A DNA stretch of 64,000 nt from Herbinix hemicellulosilytica (GCF_002904165.1 NZ_CVTD020000008.1:124001-188000), one strand, 5' to 3'. Positions 46,720-57,451 are shown, counted from the stretch's first letter. Notes: a model not told the origin generated them from the letters alone. Translations and numbers: made by a program.

Positions 46720-47142
46720 ATGTTAAATGTAGATGATATCCAAAAAATAATACCTCACCGTCCACCTTTTCTATTGGTGGACCGTATAGATGAGCTGGAA
46801 CCGGGAATATACGGGTTAGGCGTTAAAAACGTTACAATGAATGAACCTTATTTTGCAGGTCATTTTCCGGGAAAAGCTGTTATGCCGGGAGTAATTATCC
46901 TGGAAGCTCTGGCACAGACAGGAGCCATAGTTATGCTTTCCTTAAAGAAAAATGAAGGCAAAATCGTATATTTTGGAGGTATGGATAAAGTAAAATTCAG
47001 ACGGCAGGTAGTTCCAGGAGATGTTCTAAAACTTGAAGTAAAAATAATAAAAGACAAGGGTAATTTCGGAGTGGGTTCTGCGGTCGCTTATGTAGAAGAT
47101 GAAGTGGCAGCAGAAGCTATACTTACATTTGCAATAATGTAA
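46720..47142 (+). CDS. fabZ: 3-hydroxyacyl-ACP dehydratase
   Basis: 140 residues. Hot-dog fold. The catalytic His is in NEPYFAGHFPGKAVMPGVIILEALAQTGA, and the early IIPHRPPFLLVDRI block is present. It removes water from 3-hydroxyacyl-ACP. AAAGGGA lies before the ATG. Confidence 0.96.
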   Translation: MLNVDDIQKIIPHRPPFLLVDRIDELEPGIYGLGVKNVTMNEPYFAGHFPGKAVMPGVIILEALAQTGAIVMLSLKKNEGKIVYFGGMDKVKFRRQVVPGDVLKLEVKIIKDKGNFGVGSAVAYVEDEVAAEAILTFAIM

Positions 47143-47169
47143 AATGCATAAGCAGATGGGAGAATCAGA

Positions 47170-48507
47170 ATGTTTCATAAAATATTGATTGCAAATCGCG
47201 GAGAAATTGCAGTTCGGATTATCCGTGCCTGCAAAGAAATGGGCATTGAAACCGTGGCTGTATATTCCGAAGCGGACAGGGAAGCTTTGCATGTGCTGAT
47301 GGCCGACGAAGCGGTATGCATAGGTCCCGACAGGTCGAAAGACAGCTATCTGAATATGCAAAATATAATAAGTGCCACCGTTCTCACAGGAGCTACAGCC
47401 ATTCATCCCGGCTTTGGCTTTTTGGCGGAAAACAGTGCTTTCGCCAGAATGTGTGAAGATTGCAACATAACATTTATAGGACCAAATGCAGATACGATCG
47501 AACTGATGGGAAATAAATCAAAAGCCAGAGAAACCATGCAAAAAGCAGGGGTTCCCGTGATACCGGGCTCTGACGGAGAAATAGAAAGCATAAAGGAAGC
47601 AAAAAAACTTGCGGAACATATAGGATACCCCGTTATGATAAAAGCCTCAGCCGGAGGCGGGGGCAAGGGCATGCGGGCGGTATACTCCGCCGATGAGCTT
47701 GAGAAAGCCATTATGTCAGCCAGAAGTGAAGCAAAGGCTGCTTTCGGCGACGATAAAGTCTATATGGAAAAGCTGATTATTAATCCCAAGCATGTAGAAT
47801 TTCAGATTTTGGCAGACAAATACGGAAACGTAGTACACCTTGGGGAAAGGGACTGCTCCGTCCAAAGGAGAAATCAAAAACTTATGGAAGAATCCCCATG
47901 TCCGGTTATGAGTAAGGACCTTCGTGCCAAAATGGGAAACGCGGCAGTAAAAGCAGCAAAAGCCACGGGGTATGTCAATGCGGGAACCATAGAATTTTTA
48001 CTTGATAATCAGAATAATTTTTATTTCATGGAAATGAATACGAGAATCCAGGTAGAACATCCTGTGACAGAGATGGTTACCGGAATTGATTTAATAAAGG
48101 AACAGATAAAGATAGCGGCCGGTGAAAAACTTAGCTTTCGCCAAAAGGATATTGAATTTAGAGGCCATGCTATCGAATGCAGAATTAATGCTGAAGATCC
48201 TAAACGGGGCTTTATGCCTTGTCCGGGTCTAGTGAAAAATGTGTTGTTCCCGGGAGGCCCGGGTATCCGGGTAGACAGCGCCTTATATCCCGGCTATATG
48301 GTGCCGCCCTGTTATGATTCTATGCTGGCGAAAATTATAGCCCACGGTAAAAACAGGGAAGAAGCTATAGACAGGATGAAGAGGGCTCTTTCGGAGCTTA
48401 TAATTGACGGCATAGAAACAAACGTTGATTTTCAATTTGAGCTTTTTGAAAGGGAAGAAATCATCTCGGGACATTATAATACAGGCTTAATCGAAGGAAA
48501 GAAGTAA
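47170..48507 (+). CDS. accC: Biotin carboxylase of acetyl-CoA carboxylase
   Basis: 445 residues. ATP-grasp enzyme carboxylating biotin on AccB. Signatures: [22 protein letters not shown], the ATP loop [34 protein letters not shown], and [19 protein letters not shown]. One base separates it from accD. Confidence 0.97.
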   Translation: MFHKILIANRGEIAVRIIRACKEMGIETVAVYSEADREALHVLMADEAVCIGPDRSKDSYLNMQNIISATVLTGATAIHPGFGFLAENSAFARMCEDCNITFIGPNADTIELMGNKSKARETMQKAGVPVIPGSDGEIESIKEAKKLAEHIGYPVMIKASAGGGGKGMRAVYSADELEKAIMSARSEAKAAFGDDKVYMEKLIINPKHVEFQILADKYGNVVHLGERDCSVQRRNQKLMEESPCPVMSKDLRAKMGNAAVKAAKATGYVNAGTIEFLLDNQNNFYFMEMNTRIQVEHPVTEMVTGIDLIKEQIKIAAGEKLSFRQKDIEFRGHAIECRINAEDPKRGFMPCPGLVKNVLFPGGPGIRVDSALYPGYMVPPCYDSMLAKIIAHGKNREEAIDRMKRALSELIIDGIETNVDFQFELFEREEIISGHYNTGLIEGKK

Positions 48508-48508
48508 T

Positions 48509-49480
48509 ATGAATAAAAATTTGTTTAGGACAAAAAAATATGCCACATCAAAAATCTACCGTTCAAGACCGCAGGATAGGTTGGGACCTGAAGAAGAAAA
48601 ACCGAATGTACCCCAGGGGATTATGACAAAATGTCCCGCTTGCGGCAATATCATTTATACTAAACTTCTTTTAAAGAATATGAAGATATGTGAATGTGGA
48701 TATTATTTTAAAGTATCCGCATATGAACGGTTGGCCATGGTTATGGATGAGGATACCTTTGTTGAAACGGATCAGCAGCTTACGACAAGGGATCCTTTAA
48801 ACTTTCCCGGTTATGCCGATAAACTGGTCAAAACCCAGAACGCAACCGGCCTTGTGGACGGCCTTGTTACGGGAAAAGGCAGCATATGCGGTATTACCGT
48901 ATATATAGGGGTTATGGATGCTGCCTTTTTTATGGGCAGTATGGGTACCGTTATCGGAGAAAAACTGACCAGATTATTTGAAAGGGCAACGAAAGAGAAG
49001 CTTCCTGTCATTATCTTTACCGCATCCGGCGGGGCGAGAATGCAGGAAGGGATTTTCTCTCTTATGCAGATGGCCAAAGTAAGCGGTGCCGCATCAAGGC
49101 ACAGCGAAGCGGGATTATTGTATATTACGGTACTTACTGATCCCACAACCGGCGGTGTTACCGCCAGTTTTGCCATGCTGGGGGATATTATACTGGCGGA
49201 ACCGGGAGCCCTAATCGGTTTTGCGGGACCGAGAGTTATCGAGCAGACCATAGGGCAGAAGCTTCCCGAAGGTTTTCAGAGGTCGGAATTTTTACTTGAA
49301 CACGGTTTTGTGGATATGATAGTGACAAGAGATAAGATGAGAGAAACTTTGGGAGCACTGCTAAAACTTCACTATAAAGAAAATCCCCGTTATTTTGCAA
49401 ATCCGGCAGATAAACCGAGTAATATCATAGAAGAAAATACGGAAAATACTAATGATAATTCGGAAACTGACAAACCGTAG
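48509..49480 (+). CDS. accD: Acetyl-CoA carboxylase carboxyltransferase beta subunit
   Basis: 323 residues. The zinc ribbon [16 protein letters not shown] then ICECGYYF starts the protein, followed by the crotonase-like carboxyltransferase fold with [25 protein letters not shown] and [17 protein letters not shown]. The C-terminal 30 residues are a low-complexity Asn/Glu tail. It works with AccA to give malonyl-CoA. Confidence 0.96.
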   Translation: MNKNLFRTKKYATSKIYRSRPQDRLGPEEEKPNVPQGIMTKCPACGNIIYTKLLLKNMKICECGYYFKVSAYERLAMVMDEDTFVETDQQLTTRDPLNFPGYADKLVKTQNATGLVDGLVTGKGSICGITVYIGVMDAAFFMGSMGTVIGEKLTRLFERATKEKLPVIIFTASGGARMQEGIFSLMQMAKVSGAASRHSEAGLLYITVLTDPTTGGVTASFAMLGDIILAEPGALIGFAGPRVIEQTIGQKLPEGFQRSEFLLEHGFVDMIVTRDKMRETLGALLKLHYKENPRYFANPADKPSNIIEENTENTNDNSETDKP

Positions 49481-49626
49481 AATAATTTACAGATAAACCG
49501 GAAAATTTTATCCGGCAATAATAAGAATAATAAAATAAGTATAGAAATCTCAGGTATAATTGATAATGATGCCTGCGCACATGAATAATACAGAATTAAG
49601 ACATGCAAATAGTTAGGAGGGGCGCA

Positions 49627-50412
49627 ATGGAATTAACACCTTGGGAGAAAGTAAAATTGGCACGGATGCCGCTTCGGCCTACCGGACTTGATTATATCGA
49701 AAGGATATTTGACGGTTTCATTGAATTGCACGGTGACAGATTTTACGGTGAAGACCGGGCAATTGTAGGTGGAATAGCCTTTTTTAATGACATTCCGGTT
49801 ACGGTTATAGCCCAGCAAAAAGGCCGAAATACAAAAGAGAATATAGCAAGAAATTTCTCCATGCCTCATCCCGAAGGATACAGAAAAGCCCTTCGCTTAA
49901 TGAAGCAGGCAGAAAAATTCGGTCGCCCCATAATCTGCTTTATTGATACTCCCGGTGCCTTCTGCGGTATCGGTGCCGAAGAAAGGGGGCAGGGAGAAGC
50001 TATCGCTACCAATTTGGCTCAGATGATGATGCTTAATACCCCGATTATATCTGTAGTTATTTCCGAAGGAGGAAGCGGCGGTGCTTTGGCTATCGGAGTG
50101 GCCGATAGGGTATATATGCTGGAACATGCTATTTATTCAATTCTTTCTCCGGAAGGGTTTGCCAGCATATTATATAAAGACGCTTCCAAAGCCGAAACAG
50201 CCGCAAAGGATATGAAACTGACGGCACAGGACTTATACCGGTTCGGAATAATTGACGGGATTATACCCGAACCTCCGGGAGGGGCCCATAACGACTATGA
50301 CTTTGTGGCAAATAAGGTAAAGGAAGTCATTAAAAAGGATATTGATGAACTTATGACTTTGTCTTGCGACGAAATGAGGGAAAGACGTTATAAGAAATTC
50401 AGGAACATATGA
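49627..50412 (+). CDS. accA: Acetyl-CoA carboxylase carboxyltransferase alpha subunit
   Basis: 261 residues from ATG 49627, after AGGAGGGG; the frame extends to 49603 but without a site. Seen: TPWEKVKLARMPLRPTGLDYIERIF, QKGRNTKENIARNFSMPHPEGYRKALRL, FIDTPGAFCGIGAEERGQGEAIA and ISEGGSGGALAIGVAD. It is shorter at the N-terminus than E. coli AccA (about 320), as in many Firmicutes. Last gene of the fab-acc operon. Confidence 0.96.
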   Translation: MELTPWEKVKLARMPLRPTGLDYIERIFDGFIELHGDRFYGEDRAIVGGIAFFNDIPVTVIAQQKGRNTKENIARNFSMPHPEGYRKALRLMKQAEKFGRPIICFIDTPGAFCGIGAEERGQGEAIATNLAQMMMLNTPIISVVISEGGSGGALAIGVADRVYMLEHAIYSILSPEGFASILYKDASKAETAAKDMKLTAQDLYRFGIIDGIIPEPPGGAHNDYDFVANKVKEVIKKDIDELMTLSCDEMRERRYKKFRNI

Positions 50413-50483
50413 TTCATAATAATATTATATATAAACGGTAATTAGAAAAAAATAATACTACAAATTATTAATTTAAATATAAA

Positions 50484-50541
50484 TAAGGCAAGCCGAAACA
50501 GTATAAGCAGTTTGGTTTTGCCTTCAGTTTCGGTTTGTCTT
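50484..50541 (+). terminator. Hairpin after the fab-acc operon
   Basis: AAGGCAAGCCGAAAC (50485-50499) can pair either with GTTTGGTTTTGCCTT just downstream or with GTTTCGGTTTGTCTT (50527-50541). No long U-tract follows, so it is a moderate terminator candidate. Confidence 0.55.
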
Positions 50542-50720
50542 AGTTATTGTAAAAATTCCTCCGTAAGGACATTTTAAATCCTGGGTCTTTACAGGTCTGA
50601 CAAATTGAAATTCGTCAATCAGGCTTCCCAGTTTTTCTCCTTTTGATTTAATTAAAGCCACCACATGGGGTAGCCGACACTATCGACAGCTAGCAAGTCA
50701 ATTTTTTCCTGTCTTCTTTT
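50524..50720 (-). pseudogene. Decayed gene downstream of the RHH regulator (C-terminal fragment)
   Basis: On the minus strand the frame ending in TGA at 50526-50524 reads PHVVALIKSKGEKLGSLIDE, then FQFVRPVKTQDLKCPYGGIFTITK. Upstream, a start-like GTG overlapping the RHH gene end gives VIKKEDRKKLTC and a stop, in another frame. So the gene once began in overlap with the RHH stop and has lost its middle part. I do not recognise the family. Confidence 0.5.
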
Positions 50721-51155
50721 TTAATCACTTTTTATCCCCTTTCTGTTAATTAATTCCAAAATTGATTTTTGGGCTTGAATCTTTCCGTAGATTTTAATTG
50801 ATTTTACGGTTGCTTCAAATAATTCAGGACTTATATCTTTATCAATAAGCAAAATCCCCATAACCATTATGTGAAGCTTTTTATTCGATTTCATTGCGTC
50901 TGAGAGTGCAGCCTTTCTTAATCTGTAAATGCCGATTCCGCCTTGTACCTGGCTTTCAGGTTCAAATGAATTTGCTTTGGTCTGTAGGTATAATCTTTCG
51001 ATATCAGATTTGTGCATCTCAAGTTGGTTGCGTATAGCTGTTCTGATAAAATCACTTCTGTTTGTATAAATCATGTTTTCAACAAGCAAATCTATCTGTG
51101 CCAATTCCATTATTCCGATATTTATAGTAGCTTTTTCGGTTCTGTTATTGTCCAT
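50721..51155 (-). CDS. Ribbon-helix-helix (CopG/Arc-type) protein
   Basis: 144 residues from ATG 51155; a longer start at 51164 is possible. Residues about 5-50 form a ribbon-helix-helix DNA-binding fold: TEKATINIGIMELAQIDLLV strand-helix, then IYTNRSDFIRTAIRNQLEMH, the typical 'nRSDFIRxAIRxxL' second helix. The rest (residues 60-144) is helical and may take part in oligomerisation. It could control the neighbouring decayed gene or itself. The family is often linked to toxin-antitoxin loci, but no toxin partner is seen here. Confidence 0.75.
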   Translation of the reverse strand: MDNNRTEKATINIGIMELAQIDLLVENMIYTNRSDFIRTAIRNQLEMHKSDIERLYLQTKANSFEPESQVQGGIGIYRLRKAALSDAMKSNKKLHIMVMGILLIDKDISPELFEATVKSIKIYGKIQAQKSILELINRKGIKSD

Positions 51156-51336
51156 ATATACCATCCTTTTTACTAATATTAAATTTTAATAAAAATACTC
51201 CAAAAACTATGCTAATATACTCTGATTGGAGTATATATAGAGTATAATTTAAATTACAATAATTGTCAATGAGAATTTACATTTAATGGAATCTACCTGA
51301 AGTTTAAAGTGAATTTCAAATAAGTTTTGATTTATA

Positions 51337-51400
51337 TAAAAACCTCCTATGTTATCAGAATGAGAGTTATAAATCTCAAAGATAACATAGGAGGTTTTTA
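51337..51400. terminator. Long perfect hairpin, terminator of the yesMN-type operon
   Basis: TAAAAACCTCCTATGTTATC (51337-51356) pairs perfectly with the reverse complement at 51381-51400, with a second small stem TGAGAG/CTCA in the loop. A-run before and T-run after make it usable in both directions; on the minus strand it follows the response regulator gene. 51165-51336 contains no gene. Confidence 0.8.
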
Positions 51401-51463
51401 CCTTATATATGTTATACATGATTAAGTTAAGTAGCAAAATATTTAATGAAAGTTCAAGCGCTT

Positions 51464-53053
51464 TTATAAATTGTGATTATCTTTAAACTCTTTGGGGGAA
51501 AGTCCTGTCACCTTTTTGAACAGGGTGGAAAAATATGAAAAGTTATCAAATCCTACAGCTTCTGCTATATCACTGATACTTTTATCACTTGTAAGAAGCA
51601 GTTCTTTTGCTCTTTCAATCCGATATTCATTTATATAGTTTTTAAGGGAGATACCAGTTTTCTTTTTATATACTTTTGCCAAGTATTCGGGAGTTAAGTA
51701 AAATTCGGCAGCAATTTGATTTCTGCCTATATCTTCATGATAATGTTCATGTATATATTGGTTTATTTTAGATATTAAGTTGGAGGATTTTTTTATTTCT
51801 TTTTCGTATTCAAATGTCTTCTCTAATAAATAGTTAACCCACCGAATCATATCGACGGTTGATTCTAAAGCCCTGTCCGATAATTTAATATAATAATCTT
51901 CATGAAACAGTTTCGTAGCCTGAATACCCTTTTGCATAAGGTCGGCAAAGACCACCTGTGTAATTTCCTGTTTTATAAGATAAAGCGAATATGTGTGCAG
52001 ACGATTATTGAGGCTCAGTTCATTAAAAGTTTGCTTAAGGTAGTTTAGTATCAGGCTTTTGTTCATTTCTGTTACATAGCTTGCCAATTTGCTTATGTCA
52101 AGTATCTGAATCTCGTTTTTATCCGGTATTTTAATTTCATTCTCAAAAACGACGCAATTATTGACACCTATGTTATAGTACATTAACTGTTCAAGCTTTT
52201 GCCTGAATTGTGGAATCTCTGAAATTTTGCATTGGTTGCTTATGCAGCAGGTTATTACGGAAGAAAATTTGTCTTTGTAAGTATTGATCAGTTTATTGCA
52301 TTTAAACTTCAGAGATTCACAATCGTTATCTTCGGATATTACAAAATAATGGACATAGTTATCGGTGGCATGAAATTTAACAACACTGTCATTTTCGCTT
52401 TTTCCGGAAATAATTTCAGAAATAGCATTCTCAATTACAAAATCAAATACACTTTTTTGATATTTTTCAATATCCTCTTCAATATTGCTTAGTTTTATAT
52501 AGATAATCGTATATAAATGTTCGGTATTTATGCTTAAATGCCTTTCTTTAAGATCATTTATAATTTCGGTTTTGTCCTTATAATTACCTTCCAATAGCTG
52601 TTTCCAGAAATCTAATTTTACAAAACGCTGATTTTTTTCCAGCCATTTTCCGTATTCGCTGCTTCTTTGAAGATTTCTTTTTTCAGTTATTTTATTTACT
52701 ATTTTCTGAAGGTTTAATTTCATTATATCCATGTTAAAAGGTTTAGTAAGATAAGCCGAAGCATTATACTGAATGGCATCGGCAGCATATGAAAAACTTT
52801 CGTGACAGGTTAAAAATAAAAACTCACAATCAAAATTTTTCTCTCTTACCCATTTTAACAAATCAAGGCCTGATTCCTGAGGCATCTCAATGTCGCTGAT
52901 TATAATATCTATATTGTTTTGTGCAATTAATCTTTTTGCACCGGATACATTATAGGCGGTAAATACACCATCAATTCCCATATCGGACCATACTATATTA
53001 TTTTTTATTACGTCTACAGTTGCAAAATCGTCATCTACTATTAATACATTCAT
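51464..53053 (-). CDS. yesN: YesN-type response regulator with AraC output
   Basis: 529 residues. N-terminal receiver domain (VLIVDDDFATVDVIK, phosphorylated Asp in IIISDIEMPQESG, Lys in YLTKPFNMD), a long middle region of about 250 residues, and a C-terminal AraC double helix-turn-helix (IGRNQIAAEFYLTPEYLAKVYKKK, SISDIAEAVGFDNFSYFSTLFKK). It is phosphorylated by the YesM-type kinase encoded 28 bp upstream. It should activate the divergent ABC importer genes (54962 on) in response to an extracellular sugar. Start ATG at 53053. Confidence 0.93.
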   Translation of the reverse strand: MNVLIVDDDFATVDVIKNNIVWSDMGIDGVFTAYNVSGAKRLIAQNNIDIIISDIEMPQESGLDLLKWVREKNFDCEFLFLTCHESFSYAADAIQYNASAYLTKPFNMDIMKLNLQKIVNKITEKRNLQRSSEYGKWLEKNQRFVKLDFWKQLLEGNYKDKTEIINDLKERHLSINTEHLYTIIYIKLSNIEEDIEKYQKSVFDFVIENAISEIISGKSENDSVVKFHATDNYVHYFVISEDNDCESLKFKCNKLINTYKDKFSSVITCCISNQCKISEIPQFRQKLEQLMYYNIGVNNCVVFENEIKIPDKNEIQILDISKLASYVTEMNKSLILNYLKQTFNELSLNNRLHTYSLYLIKQEITQVVFADLMQKGIQATKLFHEDYYIKLSDRALESTVDMIRWVNYLLEKTFEYEKEIKKSSNLISKINQYIHEHYHEDIGRNQIAAEFYLTPEYLAKVYKKKTGISLKNYINEYRIERAKELLLTSDKSISDIAEAVGFDNFSYFSTLFKKVTGLSPKEFKDNHNL

Positions 53054-53081
53054 CTATATATCATCCAATCTGACTTATAAA

Positions 53082-54776
53082 TTATTCAATAAACTTGTTT
53101 TTGGTTTTTCTGGGAACATAAATTTTATTCAGACAACCGAACGGATTCAGGTTTTCAATTTTTATAAGTCCTTCTTTTTCGTACATTATTTCCATCATGC
53201 GTTTCATGCTCCATAATCCAACTCTGTTTCCTGTATCGTCGGGTTTTTTATTATTGTTCATATAATCAATTACTTCTTTAGGATAACCTTTCCCGTCATC
53301 TTCAATTTCTATTAACAGCATGTCCTCATTCTGGTATGTTTGCTTACTGACTTTAATCAAAATAGTTAAAGTATTGTCCAGTGATACGGCATGTTTAAAT
53401 TCATTTTCGATAAAAGTGTGTATAATCATTTGCGGTATTTTCCATTCTTCCAACTCTTTGGGAAGGTCAATAAGGTAGAATACACTTCCCGGATATTTCA
53501 GTTCCTGCATCTCGAAGTAATTCTTTACATGATTTATTTCTTCCTTGACCGTTACAGTCCGAAGGCCTGCCCTAAACATATATCGGATATTTTTGGACAG
53601 AGAATTTATATATGTGTTGATATCTTCAAATTTTCCCTGACTGCTAAGGCTTGAAATTGTCGTTAAGGCATTTAAAAAGAAATGTGGCCTTATCTGTAGT
53701 TTAATACTTTTAAGTTCCATATCCTGAAGTTCAATTTTCTTTTCGTAACTTTGGATTTTTAAATTAACGATTTCATCTACCATTTGATTCGTAACTTCCT
53801 GCAGCATTTGAAATTCTCTTCTTCTGAAGTTGCCGCTTATACGGGTTTCATATTCCCCGTTTTTTATCCTTTCTATATCGTTTACAATATGCTGCATAGG
53901 TAATGCAATTTCTTTTTTTGTAAATTTTAATACATAAACCATAAACAGCATAGTAAGGCAGACTGCAGCAGCTACTATTATCATACCTATATTGGTTTGC
54001 TTAAGAATACTGCTTTTTTTGGCAATACTGTATATATATAGCTGACCGGGTACTATTTCTTTTTTTGCCTGATAATAGTTATCAGAGGATATACCGTTTA
54101 TATTCTGACCGGGTGAAATTTCACCGGTTACAGAGCCCCAGACTCTTCCTATGATACCGTCTTTATTTACAAGAACAATAGAGTGATTGCCGTTTCCTTC
54201 TGCGGCATGATCGGCCAAAAAATTATTGATACTGACATATATGGCTATAGCCCGGCTGTCGGAAAGCAGCATCTTATATAAATACGTTTCATTATCCTTT
54301 TCAAGGAAATTCCATTCAAAGCTGTTGATTTCCTTTGTTTTAACAACATCACCGGTAAACTTTCGCAGGCTGTTCTTTTTGTTAAAATTAAATCCGGATT
54401 TAATGGCATCAAGGCATATATCGTAATTTGCATCATATATGACCAGTAAGTCAACATTTTCTTTTCCCTGCAGCAATTCCTGCATATAGTTATATAACGA
54501 AATCGATGCCAGTATACGCTCGTTGCTGTTGCTGCTTTTTATCTTTGCAAGATCAACATTTCTTGATGTTATATTCTTAAGCAATCCGTCCATTTCATTT
54601 ATGCTGTTATAAGCTTCATTACTGTAAATGGCAAGAAAAGATTCTGATGAATCTTTAATTTCATTTTCCAGGATCTTGTATGATGAGAACAGAAAAATTC
54701 CCAATATGGTAAACAGCAAAACAGTTAAAATTATTAATAATCTGAATATGTCGTTTATAAAAGATTTTTTTTTCAT
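53082..54776 (-). CDS. yesM: YesM-type sensor histidine kinase
   Basis: 564 residues from ATG 54776, after GGAG; the frame extends to 54809. One membrane segment near residues 8-32, an extracellular sensor region of about 230 residues, a second segment near 265-290, HAMP, then a HisKA-like His_kinase block (IRPHFFLNALTTISSLSSQG) and an ATPase domain with NEFKHAV, DDGKGYP and GLWSMKRMMEIMY. It belongs to the LytS/YesM type. The divergent promoter region to the ABC genes (54777-54961) lies directly upstream. Confidence 0.93.
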   Translation of the reverse strand: MKKKSFINDIFRLLIILTVLLFTILGIFLFSSYKILENEIKDSSESFLAIYSNEAYNSINEMDGLLKNITSRNVDLAKIKSSNSNERILASISLYNYMQELLQGKENVDLLVIYDANYDICLDAIKSGFNFNKKNSLRKFTGDVVKTKEINSFEWNFLEKDNETYLYKMLLSDSRAIAIYVSINNFLADHAAEGNGNHSIVLVNKDGIIGRVWGSVTGEISPGQNINGISSDNYYQAKKEIVPGQLYIYSIAKKSSILKQTNIGMIIVAAAVCLTMLFMVYVLKFTKKEIALPMQHIVNDIERIKNGEYETRISGNFRRREFQMLQEVTNQMVDEIVNLKIQSYEKKIELQDMELKSIKLQIRPHFFLNALTTISSLSSQGKFEDINTYINSLSKNIRYMFRAGLRTVTVKEEINHVKNYFEMQELKYPGSVFYLIDLPKELEEWKIPQMIIHTFIENEFKHAVSLDNTLTILIKVSKQTYQNEDMLLIEIEDDGKGYPKEVIDYMNNNKKPDDTGNRVGLWSMKRMMEIMYEKEGLIKIENLNPFGCLNKIYVPRKTKNKFIE

Positions 54777-54961
54777 CTGCCATCTGCTCCGAATTATAAT
54801 ATTTATCAATAGAGTATACCATAGTTCGACAATTCTTTCATGTATTATTATATTTTATAAAAAAAATAATATATCTTATAATTGAAAAAATAAACCTTAA
54901 ATTTAAAAGATTGTAATATGCTTCGATGGTATGATGGTGTTACAAAGGAGGGAATAAATAT

Positions 54962-56494
54962 ATGAAAATATGGAAAAAAGGTTTGATTATTGCGTTATCA
55001 CTAATTATGGTAATCGGATTGGCGGGATGTGGCAAATCTACTACCGGTGAAAAGGATAAGGATGGTTCTAAATCCGGAGAAAACAAAAGCTATGACAAGG
55101 TAGTATATGCATATGCAACATTTAATAATATCCCTACTTCCGAAGTACTGGACACGGTAGAAGAGGAAATAAACAAAATTACCAGGGAGAAAATCAATGT
55201 TGAGGTTGAATTATTACCTATAGCAATCTTTGATTATTCTTCCAGCGTAAGCCTTGCTCTGCAGGGTGGAGAACAGATTGATTTATTTCAATCTTTAGGT
55301 GATTTTAACAACAGTGTTTCCAGTGATATGGCATACGATATTACGGATATGATTGATGTTTATGCAAAAGAAACCAAAGAAATTTTAGGAGAGGATATAC
55401 TGGCTGCATGTGTAAAAGACGGAAGACTGTATGGTATTCCTACTTACAAGCCTTATGCCTTGACTCCTATGGTGGTTTATAAACAGGAAATTGCGGACGA
55501 GCTGGGCATAGACATGAGCCAGGTAAAGAGTGTATTTGATCTGACCGATGTATTAAGGAAAGTAAAAGAGGCTTATCCTGATATGACACCTCTTGTGCCC
55601 GTACAAACAGGAACATCCGGAGTTAATATGACTATTCCGGAAGTTGATTATTTAACTGACGACTATTTCAGTCCTAAGGGTGTACTTATGGGCGATAGTA
55701 TGACAGTTGTTGATTACTACGGTACAGAGGAGTTTGCGGAAATTTGCAGATTGGTAAGGACCTGGTACAATGAAGGCCTTATTTTGAAAGATGCAGCTAC
55801 AACAACAAGTACATCCACAGAACTTATGTCTTCAGATAACAGCTTTTGCTATATAGCATCATACAGCTATCCGCCTGAGGATACCGCGGCATCTATCTCT
55901 GCCCAGGTAGGAAATATTCCTTTGGGAGCTGTTCAGATAGGAGAAGCTTATCTGGATACAACATCTATTAATGCTCTGACCTGGATGGTATCTTCAACAT
56001 CCAAAGTACCTGAAGCAGCATTAAAATTCTTAAACCTGACATTTACCGATCCTGACGTTATTAACCTGATCATATACGGTATTGAGGGCAGAGATTACGT
56101 TATGGATGAAGAAGGATATGTATCTTATCCCGAAGGTCAGGATGCTTCAAGCGTTCCCTATACTGCACAGTTAAGTTGCGGAACTTTGGGTAACTTTTTC
56201 CTTATGCATCCGATGAAAGGAACAAAGAAAGAATCTCTTATCTGGGAAGAAGAACAGAACAAGCTGGCAAAGAAATCTCCGGCAATGGGCTTTACTTTTG
56301 ACTCCAGTGAGGTTAAGACTGAATATACGGCTGTAAGCAACGTAATTCAGCAATATCTGCCGGGATTATTATGCGGCAGTGTCGACCCTGAAGTGGTTAT
56401 TCCTGAATTCAGAAGTAAGTTGTCGGATGCAGGTCTTGATGCAATTATAGCAGCAAAACAAAAACAACTTGACGAATGGCTGAAGAATAAGTAA
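54962..56494 (+). CDS. LplA-type extracellular solute-binding lipoprotein
   Basis: 510 residues. Signal peptide with lipobox LAGC (Cys23), then a family 1/LplA-type substrate-binding protein. Seen: an early YAYATFNNIPTSEVLDTVEEEI block, a tail with LPGLLCGSVDPEVVIPEF. Length is typical for oligosaccharide binders of the carbohydrate ABC importers that lack a cognate ATPase in the operon. First gene of the importer unit, divergent from yesM-yesN. GGAGGGA lies 8 nt before the ATG. Confidence 0.92.
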   Translation: MKIWKKGLIIALSLIMVIGLAGCGKSTTGEKDKDGSKSGENKSYDKVVYAYATFNNIPTSEVLDTVEEEINKITREKINVEVELLPIAIFDYSSSVSLALQGGEQIDLFQSLGDFNNSVSSDMAYDITDMIDVYAKETKEILGEDILAACVKDGRLYGIPTYKPYALTPMVVYKQEIADELGIDMSQVKSVFDLTDVLRKVKEAYPDMTPLVPVQTGTSGVNMTIPEVDYLTDDYFSPKGVLMGDSMTVVDYYGTEEFAEICRLVRTWYNEGLILKDAATTTSTSTELMSSDNSFCYIASYSYPPEDTAASISAQVGNIPLGAVQIGEAYLDTTSINALTWMVSSTSKVPEAALKFLNLTFTDPDVINLIIYGIEGRDYVMDEEGYVSYPEGQDASSVPYTAQLSCGTLGNFFLMHPMKGTKKESLIWEEEQNKLAKKSPAMGFTFDSSEVKTEYTAVSNVIQQYLPGLLCGSVDPEVVIPEFRSKLSDAGLDAIIAAKQKQLDEWLKNK

Positions 56495-56510
56495 TTGGAG
56501 ACAGATAGAT

Positions 56511-57437
56511 ATGAAGAAAGTTGTAAGCAAAAAAAACAGGGGACTGACCAAAAGTGGTCCCCTACTTTTAATAGCATTACCGGGCATTGTATATCTCATT
56601 ATTAACAATTATATACCGATGTTTGGAGTATTTTTGGCCTTTAAGGATTACAGCTATGTAAAAGGTATTTTTGGCAGTGACTGGAACGGTTTTGATAACT
56701 TTAAATATCTGTTCAGACAGGATGCTTTATTGATTGTAAGAAATACTATACTTTATAATCTGGCTTTTATAGTGATCGGAACTGTCTGTGCAATTTTGGT
56801 TGCAATACTAATGTGCGAACTGGGTGAAAGATTCAGGGTAAAGATATTCCAGTCGTCACTGCTTTTGCCTAATCTGCTTTCATGGGTTGTAATCGGGTTT
56901 ATAGGATATGCATTTCTTAATGCCGACACAGGATTTATCAATAAAACAATTATAAGGCTTTTTGGGGGTAATGAAGTTGCCTGGTATACCACTCCAAAAC
57001 CATGGCCATTTATATTGTTGTTGGTTTACCTGTGGAAAAACGTCGGCTACAGCAGCATTATATACATGGCTAGCATTGCCGGTATAGACAAAAGCATTTT
57101 TGAAGCGGCTAAAATTGACGGGGCAAAAAAGATAGAGCAAATAAGATATATAACAATTCCTATGCTTAAGCCCACTGTAGTCATTCTTACACTGATGGCA
57201 GTAGGAAGAATATTTTATTCAGACTTCGGCCTTTTCTATCAGGTACCGATGAACTCAGGTGCTTTGTATGATGTGACCCAAACCATAGATACTTATGTAT
57301 ATCACGGTTTGATGGAACTTAAAGACATAGGAATGGCTGCTGCAGCGGCTCTTTACCAGTCGGTAGTTGGATTTGTCTTGGTCGTTACAGCCAATGCCGT
57401 GGTAAGAAAAATCGACAGAGAAAATGCATTGTTTTAG
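56511..57437 (+). CDS. Sugar ABC transporter permease (LplB-like)
   Basis: 308 residues, six membrane segments. The EAA loop EAAKIDGAKKIEQIRYITIPMLKP is visible, and the start SGPLLLIALPGIVYLIINNYIPMFGVFLAFKDY is typical of LplB. It forms one half of the channel with the next gene. No ABC ATPase is encoded in the window; such permeases usually use a shared MsmK-type ATPase. Confidence 0.94.
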   Translation: MKKVVSKKNRGLTKSGPLLLIALPGIVYLIINNYIPMFGVFLAFKDYSYVKGIFGSDWNGFDNFKYLFRQDALLIVRNTILYNLAFIVIGTVCAILVAILMCELGERFRVKIFQSSLLLPNLLSWVVIGFIGYAFLNADTGFINKTIIRLFGGNEVAWYTTPKPWPFILLLVYLWKNVGYSSIIYMASIAGIDKSIFEAAKIDGAKKIEQIRYITIPMLKPTVVILTLMAVGRIFYSDFGLFYQVPMNSGALYDVTQTIDTYVYHGLMELKDIGMAAAAALYQSVVGFVLVVTANAVVRKIDRENALF

Positions 57438-57451
57438 TTTAGGAGGAAATT

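Noticed and set aside
50721-51155. Toxin-antitoxin system led by the RHH protein
   Set aside because: No toxin-like partner is present; the adjacent decayed frame has no recognised toxin fold.
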